Assembly (NCBI GenBank): GCA_913777515.1
Contig: CAJYSL010000443.1
Span: 1 to 35,398, forward strand
Source of the DNA: an uncultured Mucilaginibacter sp.
GTDB lineage: Bacteria > Bacteroidota > Bacteroidia > Sphingobacteriales > Sphingobacteriaceae
Length of the DNA: 35,398 nt
Direction of reading: 5' to 3'
In this document: positions 1 through 9,756 of the stretch, piece by piece
How positions within the stretch are numbered: the first letter of the stretch is position 1
How the letters are laid out: each line of letters begins with the position of its first letter
Program-made: the position numbers and the translations under genes
The notes under the pieces: model-generated
Database searches by the model: none
Told to the model about the DNA's origin: nothing
The model's input: the letters and a program-made list of their open reading frames with translations, nothing else

Positions 1-1076
1 ACCGGGCCAACTTTCAGGGTGGCAATGTCGCGTTGCAGTCTTTCTTTAACGGCAGGCCACAATGATTGCGGAATGTAAGCACGAGAAGCCGCCGAACATT
101 TTTGTCCCTGGTACTCAAACGCACCGCGAATTAACGCTGTGCTTACTACATCGGCATCTGCGCTTGGGTGTGCCAGCACAAAATCTTTACCACCGGTTTC
201 GCCCACAATGCGCGGGTAGCTGCGGTACAGATTAATGTTGTTACCAATGGTTTTCCATAAATGCTGGAACACATGGGTAGAACCTGTAAAGTGCAGACCT
301 GCAAAATCAGGGTGACTAAATATAATATCGCCTGCTACCGGACCATCTACACTAATCATGTTGATGACACCCGGAGGCACACCGGCTTCGTTAAATACCT
401 GCATCACCACATTGGCGGCATACATTTGCGTTGGGGCGGGTTTCCAAACCACAACGTTGCCCATCATGGCAGGGGCAGCACATAAGTTACCGGCAATAGC
501 GGTAAAGTTGAACGGCGTAATGGCAAACACAAAGCCTTCTAAGGGGCGCTGCTCCAAACGGTTCCAAACGCCTTTACCCGACAGCGGTTGCTGTGCGTAA
601 ATTTCGGTCATATACTGCACGTTAAAGCGCAGAAAATCTATAAACTCACAAGCGGCATCAATTTCGGCCTGGTAAGCGTTTTTAGACTGGCCCAGCATGG
701 TAGCGGCGTTAATTTTAGCGCGGTACGGACCGGCCAACAAATCGGCTGCCTTTAAAAATATAGCTGCACGGTGTTCCCACGGCATGTTTTCCCAATCGGC
801 CTTGGCCGTCAGGGCAGCGTTGATGGCTGCATGCACGTGGCTGGCATCGCCCTCATGAAAGGTTGCCAATACGTGTTTATGGTCATGCGGCGGGCGTACT
901 TCCTGCGTTTTGCCGGTGCGTACTTCTTCGCCGCCAATATACATCGGGATGTCCAACTGCTGGGCGCGGGCTTGCTCTAAAGCTGCCTTTAAAGCGGCAC
1001 GCTCCAAACTGCGCGGACCATAGTTTAACACCGGCTCGTTTACAGGTACCGGCACATTAAAAAATCCTTTTAACAT
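1..1076 (-). CDS. pruA: L-glutamate gamma-semialdehyde (1-pyrroline-5-carboxylate) dehydrogenase, N-terminal part; 3' end beyond window
   Basis: Reverse-strand reading gives MLKGFFNVPVPVNEPVLNYGPRSLERAALKAAL...HDHKHVLATFHEG...EGFVFAITPFNFTAIAGNLCAAPAMMGNVVVWKP...GETGGKDFVLAHPSAD...FEYQGQKCSAASRAYIP: aldehyde dehydrogenase family motifs (FNFTAIAGNL, GETGGKD, GQKCSA). Start ATG at 1076; open at the window edge, so absent from the ORF track. Confidence 0.93.
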   Translation of the reverse strand, partial: MLKGFFNVPVPVNEPVLNYGPRSLERAALKAALEQARAQQLDIPMYIGGEEVRTGKTQEVRPPHDHKHVLATFHEGDASHVHAAINAALTAKADWENMPWEHRAAIFLKAADLLAGPYRAKINAATMLGQSKNAYQAEIDAACEFIDFLRFNVQYMTEIYAQQPLSGKGVWNRLEQRPLEGFVFAITPFNFTAIAGNLCAAPAMMGNVVVWKPAPTQMYAANVVMQVFNEAGVPPGVINMISVDGPVAGDIIFSHPDFAGLHFTGSTHVFQHLWKTIGNNINLYRSYPRIVGETGGKDFVLAHPSADADVVSTALIRGAFEYQGQKCSAASRAYIPQSLWPAVKERLQRDIATLKVGP

Positions 1077-1398
1077 AGGGTTGCTTTTATGGCCGCAAAG
1101 ATACAGCTTTTACAGGGGATTTAATAGGGGAGAACGAACAGACCAGTTAGGCATCAAAATACTGACGTTAAAGTGAAATATTGGGATAATTTCAGGCCAT
1201 CGCTACCTGCGATAATTTGTTGATATATTTATTATGAAGCTTAGGTATAATATGCTGATTATTATCCTTAAGTTTATCAGCAAATCATATCACCTGAAGC
1301 TTATCCGTACATCAGACACCGGGCTCCGTTTCTGCCGTGTTAATGGGGTTGCCGGCTTCCGGCAGATATGATCAACCAATTACCTAAAACCATTATTC

Positions 1399-2811
1399 AT
1401 GAAACTATCCTTTACAGTGCTTATGGCGCTTGGCGCACTTTACAGTGGATCATTAAAAGCTCAGAATACCCCTATTACAATTAAGGGAGATACCGTACTT
1501 ATACAAACGCGAAAGGTATTGGGCTTTGGGCCGGAGGGAAATTCATCAACGGCGTTTGGAAGTAAGGATATGAACAACAGCGACGAAGAATACCTGGCAT
1601 ATCCTACCATAAAAAACATCCCGCCAGAACTTACCGGGGTGAAGGAATTTTTTTACCCGGTAAACAGGTTCCAATTTATTTTTCAAAGCTACAAGGCCGG
1701 TAAAATTACAAAGCCGGGGTTATTAAAGAAAGCCGAAAACTATGGGTGGAATTTAGCCGATACGACTACGCTTTCGAAAAAGTATCTGGCTTGTTATATT
1801 AATGCTGCAGTTGGCAAAAATAAAGACGGTGATGATGCCATCATCATTGATTTAAATAATAACGGAGACTACGCGGATGATAAAATTATGTCACTGAAAC
1901 CTCGTCAAGAAAGTGAAGAGCAGATGTTGGCCTGGTCGGTTTCAGTTTCAACCGAAAGCATGCAAAACGGTAAAGTTGTGAAAAGCAGCGTACCGGTATG
2001 TCCGGCTGGCGCACTCTTCTCTCAACGAGGTATGTTATCGTTAGCCTTTCCGGAATTCTCTTACCAAAAATTTGCTTTTAACGGAATTGATTACGTTTTA
2101 TGCGTATCGGCGGGATATACCGGAAAGCCGTTTGTAGCGATACTGGCCGACAGACCTTACTTTGATCGCGTGAGCGGCTCCAAACGTGTGTTCGAAAATC
2201 AGTATGTTAAGTTAGATAATGCCGATTTTAAAATTGCAAAGATCAATCGAGAAGCAGCACAGGTTACGCTTGTCGGAACTGAATCGGCGCAGTTTAATAT
2301 TAAAGCTGAAGCAGGTATGAGTAAACAAGCCGTTGCCCGTACATCCGCAAAAATGCTGACATCATTTTCTACCGGCTATTTGGCGCCGCCAATAAAAGGC
2401 TTAAACATGAACCGTTATTTTACTAAGTATAGCGATGTTTCGTTGGCGAGCTTGAAAGGCAAATTTGTGTTTGTTGATTTTTGGGCTACGTACTGCGGAC
2501 CATGTATAGCCGAAATGCCTTATTTAGCGAAAGCTTACGAAAAATATCCGCGTGATAAATTCGAAATCATAGGTGTGTTTAATGAAACTGATGCTAAAAT
2601 CACTGAAAAGTTAATGCGGGATAATTTTGTTTCGTGGCCTAATATTTTACAGCACGCAAAAACAAGCAATGTATCAGGTTATGGCCTCGTTAACAGTTAT
2701 CCTACTACGTTGTTGATCAACCCGGAGGGAAAAATTGTTGCTAAAGACCTACGCGGCGAACAACTTGCAGCTAAACTCGATGAATTATTAAATGCAAATG
2801 TTAAAGATTAA
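1399..2811 (+). CDS. Secreted TlpA-like thioredoxin-family protein (C-terminal thioredoxin domain)
   Basis: 470 aa ORF; N-terminal signal-peptide-like stretch; C-terminal FVFVDFWATYCGPCIAEMPYLAKAYEKYP with CxxC active site and cis-Pro region SYPTTLLINPEGKIV. Confidence 0.9.
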   Translation: MKLSFTVLMALGALYSGSLKAQNTPITIKGDTVLIQTRKVLGFGPEGNSSTAFGSKDMNNSDEEYLAYPTIKNIPPELTGVKEFFYPVNRFQFIFQSYKAGKITKPGLLKKAENYGWNLADTTTLSKKYLACYINAAVGKNKDGDDAIIIDLNNNGDYADDKIMSLKPRQESEEQMLAWSVSVSTESMQNGKVVKSSVPVCPAGALFSQRGMLSLAFPEFSYQKFAFNGIDYVLCVSAGYTGKPFVAILADRPYFDRVSGSKRVFENQYVKLDNADFKIAKINREAAQVTLVGTESAQFNIKAEAGMSKQAVARTSAKMLTSFSTGYLAPPIKGLNMNRYFTKYSDVSLASLKGKFVFVDFWATYCGPCIAEMPYLAKAYEKYPRDKFEIIGVFNETDAKITEKLMRDNFVSWPNILQHAKTSNVSGYGLVNSYPTTLLINPEGKIVAKDLRGEQLAAKLDELLNANVKD

Positions 2812-2868
2812 ATGTTTGGTGGGTTGTGTTGCAGAGAGTTTTGAGCAGACAACACGTTTTAGTAATTA

Positions 2869-3594
2869 ATGGACATTATCCGCATCATTCAAGAAACAGC
2901 CACCTGGATAGAAAAGGTTAATCCGGATATCGAAACCAATTTGTACCGAACGGCCGGATTATCGCCTAAAATGTATTATTACCAAATTCCTGATGAAGAA
3001 AAAGACCAGGTTGTTACAGATTTGGTTGCCAGCCGGTCGGCTGTGCTTAAGGCACTGAAGCTTGATTTGATTCCGGTTGATGAACTTGTTGGTTATGGCC
3101 GAATTATGTTTTTTGAGGCGAATGAAACGTTGATTGACGGAGCACCTCAGGAGGCTAGCTTTTGCTTTATAGACCAAAGCGATGCGCCTCCGTGGGATAC
3201 CTGGATAGCCACCGAAAGACAACTATTTAATATTGATTTTTGGGCTTATGACCTGAAGCTTACCAATAAAATGTTGATTGCGTGGGTGCCTAAGTCACAA
3301 TATTTTTATGCTCAGGAAGCTGTTGAGGTAGCGATGTTAGATAATTTTATATGGCCTAAAAGCGATTGTGTTGCCGGCCAATTTTCTGATGTCAGAAATG
3401 TGTTCAGCAAACCGCCAACCACAGATGAGCCGTGTAACACCATTGATATCCTGGCACGCCAGCGGCATTTGTACCGGTTGATACGTGATGCAGAGGCTTA
3501 CTCAAAAGTTTATTACAAAAAGTCGTCAACGGATGTTAAGCGAAAGAGTGACGTTAAAAATCCGTTTTGGAAACGTTTATTTGGGCGCAAGTGA
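2869..3594 (+). CDS. Hypothetical protein
   Basis: 241 aa ORF with soluble-protein-like composition; family not recognised. Confidence 0.7.
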   Translation: MDIIRIIQETATWIEKVNPDIETNLYRTAGLSPKMYYYQIPDEEKDQVVTDLVASRSAVLKALKLDLIPVDELVGYGRIMFFEANETLIDGAPQEASFCFIDQSDAPPWDTWIATERQLFNIDFWAYDLKLTNKMLIAWVPKSQYFYAQEAVEVAMLDNFIWPKSDCVAGQFSDVRNVFSKPPTTDEPCNTIDILARQRHLYRLIRDAEAYSKVYYKKSSTDVKRKSDVKNPFWKRLFGRK

Positions 3595-3850
3595 TTATCG
3601 CTTCGTTCTGCTTATATTTACTTTCCTGCTGTTTGTGGACTCAAACTCCTTTGCCTCCAACAAATAAATCAGCGAAGCCGCCCCATCCATGGTAAATTCG
3701 TTGCTGCTGTATTCGCCGGCATCATCGTGGTATACGGCCATGTCCGACTAGAAATCGGCATAGGTATCGGGGCGCGATAGTTTTATACCGCGCAGGTTGT
3801 TGTAAATGCGAGCATACACGTGGCCGTCAACCCTATAGATTACAGCCTTT
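3595..3850 (-). pseudogene. Degraded C-terminal fragment of a glycoside hydrolase (GH9-like wording)
   Basis: Reverse strand reads KAVIYRVDGHVYARIYNNLRGIKLSRPDTYADF*SDMAVYHDDAGEYSSNEFTMDGAASLIYLLEAKEFESTNSRKVNISRTKR*, in one frame across an in-frame TAG (3748-3750). The text resembles the C-terminal region of Bacteroidota GH9-type enzymes (AVYHDD..YSSNE.TMDG.ASL.YLL..KE). Confidence 0.55.
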
Positions 3851-4751
3851 ACATGCTTCTGCTTGCAATTACCCTTCCCGCTGTCGTTTCTCTAACAGGC
3901 CTTTCACGTTTGGGTGTTGCTAAATATACCTCAGTAGTCCTGGCAGATGGGGGCGTTAACGAAAGAAACTGTTCGGCTACTGTGGCTGGTATCATGTCGT
4001 TAGGGTCAGGGTCTTTGCGGCCGCCCCAGTAGTCGGAGTGCCCGGCGTTGTTGTACCGGCGTTGTATCATCCCCGGCAAAATCAGGCTGCCGCCGGCATA
4101 ATGGCGATGGCCAAGCGCTACCGGAAAAAAGCCTTCGCCGGCGGCGGTCTGGCCGGCCGGAAAGGCGAATTTTAAAACTATATCAGCTTCCGAGTAAAGG
4201 CTCATGGTACCGGCAAAGTATTTAAGGGCTTGCTGTAAATTATTAATATCCTCTAAATATTTTACCGGCACAGCGCCGGCCATAAAAACAATTTTGCCAA
4301 CCGACAAGCCCGACAACGAACCCTCGCGGCTTTTTATCGCTAGAAGATTTTTAACAACTTCCAGCACAAGCCTGCAGCCCAGCGAGTGCGCTACAAAATC
4401 GACGTAAAGATACCCCCGCTGTTTTGCGGCCTGAACCAAATCGGCAGCAAGCAGTGGAGCCACTAATTGTGCCTGTTCAACGGCTTGCATGTAGTACAGA
4501 GGCCCTGCCCAATTGGCACCCGGCCAATATATGCCTAAAATATTGGCATTGAGCGAGCCACTGTTTTGCTGCAACCCTTTAAACAGGGTATACGAATCGG
4601 AAGCGGCTTGCAGTTTATTGTTATACCCATGCACCAGCAACACCAGCGAACTTTTGTTTAACGCGTTGCTAGGTTGCGGGTCGCCTTTTGGCCGTATCTG
4701 TGTGCCCGTACCCGACCAGTAATTTAATGAAGGTTTGAAAGTTTCTGACAT
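3849..4751 (-). CDS. Alpha/beta hydrolase (DUF900-like)
   Basis: LVLLVHGYNNKLQAASDSY..., nucleophile elbow VDFVAHSLGCRLVLEVV (GxSxG-like AHSLGC), C-terminal GHSDYWGG. ORF track start is 4802; ATG at 4751 (MSETFKPSLNYW) preferred to reduce overlap with the upstream gene. Confidence 0.75.
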   Translation of the reverse strand: MSETFKPSLNYWSGTGTQIRPKGDPQPSNALNKSSLVLLVHGYNNKLQAASDSYTLFKGLQQNSGSLNANILGIYWPGANWAGPLYYMQAVEQAQLVAPLLAADLVQAAKQRGYLYVDFVAHSLGCRLVLEVVKNLLAIKSREGSLSGLSVGKIVFMAGAVPVKYLEDINNLQQALKYFAGTMSLYSEADIVLKFAFPAGQTAAGEGFFPVALGHRHYAGGSLILPGMIQRRYNNAGHSDYWGGRKDPDPNDMIPATVAEQFLSLTPPSARTTEVYLATPKRERPVRETTAGRVIASRSM

Positions 4752-4755
4752 CAGG

Positions 4756-5529
4756 TTATGACTTTTTAATGCTCGATAGCCCGGTGATGATATCTTTTGC
4801 AAAAGGAGAGATCATGCCGCCAAAGAGCGCCAAGAAAACGGCAGGTATGATAGGTGAAGGGTGCGGATCGAGCATTCGTAGAAAGGAAAAAATAAGTATC
4901 GACGCTCCGCCTACAGCCCAATACTGGTTTAACCTTGCCCATTTGTATTCGGTTCGGGTCTGAAACGCATCCAGTTTTCTGGATACAAAATGGTCTATTC
5001 TGGCCCTTGCTTTTGTAGCGGCCTGGGTAGCTTCATCACTAGGTGCAGTCCCGGCCCTCGTGATAAAATTAGCCCAAATATCTCTGTCTTGCGAAGACTT
5101 TTGGTCATTATAATTGTTGTCCGACTGGTTTGTCTCGGCACGCGCCGCTTCGGAGCGGGGCACGCCTGTCAAAAAATCGTACATGGCCGGGTATAAATCC
5201 GGAAAATCAATAACCACGTTTGTTGCCGCCTGTATCTGCCCGAGCATTTTATCGGTTGGCTGATCAAACAGGGCATCAGCCGACTCTACCTCGGCTACCG
5301 ATAGGATAAGCAGTTCATGGTAGGCTTGCTCGTTTTTAAGCCAGGATACAATTTTTTTGCGATGGTAATTTAGCCTGAGGCCAAACACGGCCTTTATGAG
5401 CTCTAAAAATGTCATGGTAATGGTGGCTATTGAAGCAAGCAAAACGGCATACGACAGAATGTTGCCAACGAAACTATCAACGATACCAGGCAACCCGCCT
5501 ACGAATTCTGTGTTTTTAAAAATTTCCAT
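4756..5529 (-). CDS. Hypothetical integral membrane protein
   Basis: 257 aa; N-terminal TM segment (NILSYAVLLASIATITMTFLEL) and C-terminal TM region (YWAVGGASILIFSFLRML...IIPAVFLALFGGMISPFAKDIITGLSSIKKS). Confidence 0.7.
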   Translation of the reverse strand: MEIFKNTEFVGGLPGIVDSFVGNILSYAVLLASIATITMTFLELIKAVFGLRLNYHRKKIVSWLKNEQAYHELLILSVAEVESADALFDQPTDKMLGQIQAATNVVIDFPDLYPAMYDFLTGVPRSEAARAETNQSDNNYNDQKSSQDRDIWANFITRAGTAPSDEATQAATKARARIDHFVSRKLDAFQTRTEYKWARLNQYWAVGGASILIFSFLRMLDPHPSPIIPAVFLALFGGMISPFAKDIITGLSSIKKS

Positions 5530-5686
5530 AATTAAAAGTTAAGATGGTTTTTAATTTGACGGTCGTTTATGAGACGACGTGTAGTGAATTATGCCCTCAA
5601 TGCCGGCTAGCACATCGCGTGTTATTAGCTTACCATGATAACCGAAGGTGGGGATAGATAACTGTTTTGCCGGATGGTAGCTGATG

Positions 5687-7408
5687 CTACTTTGTAAATT
5701 CAACAAATTTCCCCAAATCAAATTTCTTCGAAAGGGCTAAGGTCACAAACGGCGGACTGCCCTTTGACAATAAACCCCGTACCTCGCCGGTAAATGAAAT
5801 ACCAAAATGCTCTTCGCTCAGGCGGAATTGAAAAACGTAAAACATCTTCCAGTTGCGGCTAACAGGATTTCCGGATGCAGCTAAAATTTCGTTGAATTTA
5901 TTAGCGCTGGGCTGGTTGCTAACGCCGATAACCGGGTTAAAGAAAACGTTTGTTTTACCCTCTTTAAAATAAACGGGTAAGCCCATGCCTATATAATGCG
6001 AAAGCAAATTCGACTCTATTTTTGTCGCCTTGTCTGCATACTTATTAATTTCGCTGGCCACTACAAAGAGTGTGTCTTTTCTTTTGAGGCTGGAAAAATC
6101 CTGTTCCTGAGAAATGCGTTGCCATTGTATTTCGAGCCAAAGAGATGTAAAAAAATGAAGGCCTTCATAATTGGCGCCGCCTCGCGATATTCTTATTTGC
6201 GGCGAAAAGAAGAGCCCCAGGTTTCTGGATACCTGAACCGTTTTAACCGTTCCGGAATCTACAAAAACGCCAACATTGTTCCCCTGTTTTAAGGCTACAG
6301 ATTGGTCTGTATAATACGATCGCCCAACGGTTTTTTCTTCAGATATATCAGCAGTGGCCTTTGATTCAAACACACCGGCGAAAATTCCGAGGTTATCTTC
6401 TTTTCTTCCTTTTGACTTGAAAAGCGGGCGTATATCACGTTTAAAGAAGAAGACTCCTGAAAAGAAATTATTGGGCTTCAAACCGTCAACCAAATCAAAA
6501 TTGGATCCTACCTCTACCCAAAACGGTTGATTAGGGTTGTAGCGCCCTCGTTGGCTCAAGGTAACACGGTGGCTGCCCGTTGCACCCGGAATGGTAATTT
6601 CAACCGATTCTTCTTCAAAATCCTTTTCGGGTATAGCGCTTATTTGCAGATATATTGTTTTTGTTACGGTCTCATTTTGATTTAATAGCTTTATTTCGCC
6701 GGCTGACAGGAGGACTTCAGGCTGAGGAAAAACACTTACATTGGCTTGGTTACCGCCCGGCTTTGTTACTGTCAATTTTACCAGCGTATCATTTTTACTG
6801 ACGATAGGATTAACGCTTGTACTTGCCTTTCTGATCTGTATAATGACAGGCACTTCTATTGTTTTTTGTGTGGTGTCGCTAAGCAGTGGTGGTATTATGG
6901 AAGCTTTTGAAACAATTTCAAGGCTCTGGCCCGGGTAGTTTCCTTCAAATAACAGTTCGGCAAACTCGATTTGACCAGTCACTTTTAAATAGGCAGTTTG
7001 CGCCTTTGCCGGTAAAACTTTAGGGTGTATAACAGAGATATCAACTGTGCGGGTGAAACTTTGGTTTAGCTTTTTAAAATCCGACTTTTTAAAAGTCAAC
7101 TTGATCGCCTTATCAGTAGTATTGGTCAGGTTGTTATAAAATAATGGTTCGAAGTCGGGGGCAAAATCCTCAATATAGATTGTTTTAACAATATCTGTTT
7201 TTGGAGTTTTATCCACAAATTGAAAGGTTAACGTAAGCTGCTTAGTAACCCGGTCGTCATTGCCTCGCTGATTGAACGAAATGGGGGGTGCAAGACTAAC
7301 CAAACGCACATTCTGCGCGGTTGCAGCGAAGTAAAAAAGACTTAATAAAAGGCTCAAAAATAAACTGCTGCCCGTTAACCAAGACTGTTTCCGTTTGGCA
7401 ATTGACAT
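5687..7408 (-). CDS. Secreted/outer-membrane-associated hypothetical protein
   Basis: Signal peptide MSIAKRKQSWLTGSSLFLSLLLSLFYFAATAQ; beta-rich body and barrel-like C-terminus ending in aromatic-rich strands (KKFDLGKFVEFTK). ORF track start is 7531; ATG 7408 preferred because it places the signal peptide at the N-terminus. Confidence 0.7.
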   Translation of the reverse strand: MSIAKRKQSWLTGSSLFLSLLLSLFYFAATAQNVRLVSLAPPISFNQRGNDDRVTKQLTLTFQFVDKTPKTDIVKTIYIEDFAPDFEPLFYNNLTNTTDKAIKLTFKKSDFKKLNQSFTRTVDISVIHPKVLPAKAQTAYLKVTGQIEFAELLFEGNYPGQSLEIVSKASIIPPLLSDTTQKTIEVPVIIQIRKASTSVNPIVSKNDTLVKLTVTKPGGNQANVSVFPQPEVLLSAGEIKLLNQNETVTKTIYLQISAIPEKDFEEESVEITIPGATGSHRVTLSQRGRYNPNQPFWVEVGSNFDLVDGLKPNNFFSGVFFFKRDIRPLFKSKGRKEDNLGIFAGVFESKATADISEEKTVGRSYYTDQSVALKQGNNVGVFVDSGTVKTVQVSRNLGLFFSPQIRISRGGANYEGLHFFTSLWLEIQWQRISQEQDFSSLKRKDTLFVVASEINKYADKATKIESNLLSHYIGMGLPVYFKEGKTNVFFNPVIGVSNQPSANKFNEILAASGNPVSRNWKMFYVFQFRLSEEHFGISFTGEVRGLLSKGSPPFVTLALSKKFDLGKFVEFTK

Positions 7409-7851
7409 CAGGCGGGTGTTATCTAAAAACTGCTGGTGTGGTCTGGCTTCGCCTGGTTTTTTGCTGATGCGTTGATGGAAGGATATGCAATCAAAAAAAC
7501 GATAAATAATAGGTTGTAAATATATCATCATAGTATAAATTAATTAGCGCGTTTGGATGTTGCCGGATGCAGAGGCAGAATGATTGCATCTGCTTCAAAA
7601 TTGCGGAGTGGCTGACCGCCTATCAATACCTACCTAGGGGTATTTGTGAAATATTATTAACTTATTCATGAAAATAGTGCGAACGGCGACTTATTTATCA
7701 TAAGTTATTTTACATTTATGAAAGATTAAAATACCACGCACGGGGTATAGGTTTAAGGTAAATATTGCCTGAGTTTTGGTGCAGCAACGATAGTGGCTAT
7801 CTATTATCGAATTCCTTAACAAAAATCATAAACAATTAAATTCACAACACT

Positions 7852-8331
7852 ATGAGCGATGAAAAATCAATTTGTTCAGAAGAGAACAATAACCCAATCG
7901 GTGTCGGTACACGCATGAAAGAAGATAGTGCTCGGATTGCGGTCTTAAATTATCTTCAAAACGCGCCAATGGGACGTCACGATGAGAGACATTTTTTTGG
8001 TTTCACATTTGGTTTAGACACTTTGAAGAAGTTTATGGACGACATTGATAAGCATAATAATAAGAGCACGGTACCTGCTAATGAGAAAATTGAAGGGGTG
8101 CGTATTTATTATGGTAAAACGATTCGTGAGAATCCAAACCTTCCGGAACAAAAAGGGGTAATGTTACCTGATTTAATTTTTGTACCTGTAATGCCAAACG
8201 GGAAGGATTACTACACAAAAGTACTTCCGGAGAAGCTTAACGATGATGACATGATTTTAGGTGAATCACGCCCTTGCCCTAACCAGTGCAAGCTTGAATT
8301 TTTGAAGAAAGAAGAAAAAAAGCAAGCGTAA
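7852..8331 (+). CDS. Hypothetical protein
   Basis: 159 aa ORF 11 nt upstream of the next + strand gene; no family recognised. Confidence 0.7.
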   Translation: MSDEKSICSEENNNPIGVGTRMKEDSARIAVLNYLQNAPMGRHDERHFFGFTFGLDTLKKFMDDIDKHNNKSTVPANEKIEGVRIYYGKTIRENPNLPEQKGVMLPDLIFVPVMPNGKDYYTKVLPEKLNDDDMILGESRPCPNQCKLEFLKKEEKKQA

Positions 8332-8342
8332 AGGAGAGATTA

Positions 8343-8987
8343 ATGAGCTACACAGAGATAGTGTTTGGTTTGTCCAATAACTCAGATTTGTCCGAATTGC
8401 TGCCTCTGTTAGCCTGGTTATATTATGCCCGTAAAAAACCACCTTATCATATTTTAGGGTGGTTTTTTGCGGTTTCGGCACCGATAAAAATCTACACACT
8501 AATTACAGCCGAAATGCATAAAAATAATATGCCGGCCTATCACTTATTATCCTGTATTGAAATTATTGCTGTAACGCTGTTTTACAACAAGCTAATTTAT
8601 GGTCGTGTAATCTACTGGCTTATAGCTTTGCTGCTCATTTTTAATATAGCTAATACGCTTTTTTATCAATCTATACACGACTTCAATTCTTTGGCCTGGG
8701 CTATTGATATGATGGTGATAATTGGTTTAGGCATGTTTTACTTTTACAAGCTTTACCAAAACGATACCGACCATACGCCATTAGAAAAGCGACCCGATTT
8801 TATGGTTACCGTCGCGTGGCTGCTATACGCTGCCGGATCGTTGTTTGCCTATTTGATGGGTACCGAAATTTTATCGGGCAAAGCTGAAGGTTTTTTTAAA
8901 AATGCATGGATATTTCAGGAAGTTTCTAACATCATTAAAAATATCATCATGGTTTACGCATTTAGTTTGGTAAATCGGCATGAGTAA
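8343..8987 (+). CDS. Multi-TM hypothetical membrane protein
   Basis: 214 aa with about seven hydrophobic segments; overlaps the histidine kinase start by 8 nt. Confidence 0.75.
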   Translation: MSYTEIVFGLSNNSDLSELLPLLAWLYYARKKPPYHILGWFFAVSAPIKIYTLITAEMHKNNMPAYHLLSCIEIIAVTLFYNKLIYGRVIYWLIALLLIFNIANTLFYQSIHDFNSLAWAIDMMVIIGLGMFYFYKLYQNDTDHTPLEKRPDFMVTVAWLLYAAGSLFAYLMGTEILSGKAEGFFKNAWIFQEVSNIIKNIIMVYAFSLVNRHE

Positions 8988-9756
8988 TAGTGCCTATCTG
9001 GTGTTAGGCACCTCGTCTATGGTGCTTATGATGATGGCCATCATCGGGTTCATTTACTTGTATTCGCGCAAGCTGTCGGCTAAGGCCCGTGAGTTTAAAG
9101 AGATTGAGCAGTTGATGCAAAAGCAGGAACTGCGTTTAGCGCACTTTTTAATTGAGGGCCAGGAGCAGGAACGTAAACGCATTGCTGCCGAACTGCATGA
9201 TAATATTGGCGGCCTGCTGGCAACCCTTAAAATTTACAGCGACCTGGTGCTTACCAAGTCTGATTTGGACGAGGTGACGCGGCTAAACGAAAAAATTAAT
9301 TCTATCAGCTCAACACTCAGCGCGGAGGTGCGTCAGCTATCGCACGAGCTGGATTTAAGAACTTTGTCGGGCTTTGGGCTCAAGGTAGCTTTAGAGCAAT
9401 TGTGCGAGGCCATCAACGGCTCGGGTAAATTAAAGGTAAGTTCGTTTATTGATATGCATAAACCCTTTCACGATGATATCTCCTTACATTTGTACCGTAT
9501 TGTGCAAGAGTTGTTTACCAATACTTTAAAGCACGCTTTAGCAACCACCGTACGCCTGGAAGTATCGCAGATTGAAAACGATTTGGTGATGATTTTTGAA
9601 GATAACGGACGTGGTTTTGATACCGCTGCCGGGGGAAAAACGGGGGTTGGTTTGCAAAATATACGGTCGAGGGCAAACCGTATTGCCGGAAAACTCACCA
9701 TTGATTCATCGGCCAATGGTAGTACCTTTATATTGGAGGTAAGCAATTATGAATGA
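8980..9756 (+). CDS. Sensor histidine kinase (HisKA_3/NarX type)
   Basis: DHp EQERKRIAAELHDNIGGLLATLKIYSDL; HATPase motifs (LYRIVQELFTNTLKHA, EDNGRGF, GVGLQNIRSRANRIAGKL). Confidence 0.95.
   Translation: MSNSAYLVLGTSSMVLMMMAIIGFIYLYSRKLSAKAREFKEIEQLMQKQELRLAHFLIEGQEQERKRIAAELHDNIGGLLATLKIYSDLVLTKSDLDEVTRLNEKINSISSTLSAEVRQLSHELDLRTLSGFGLKVALEQLCEAINGSGKLKVSSFIDMHKPFHDDISLHLYRIVQELFTNTLKHALATTVRLEVSQIENDLVMIFEDNGRGFDTAAGGKTGVGLQNIRSRANRIAGKLTIDSSANGSTFILEVSNYE

Noticed and set aside
261-1060. Four + strand ORFs (261, 358, 771, 863)
   Set aside because: Antisense to the P5C dehydrogenase reading frame on the - strand, which carries clear family motifs.
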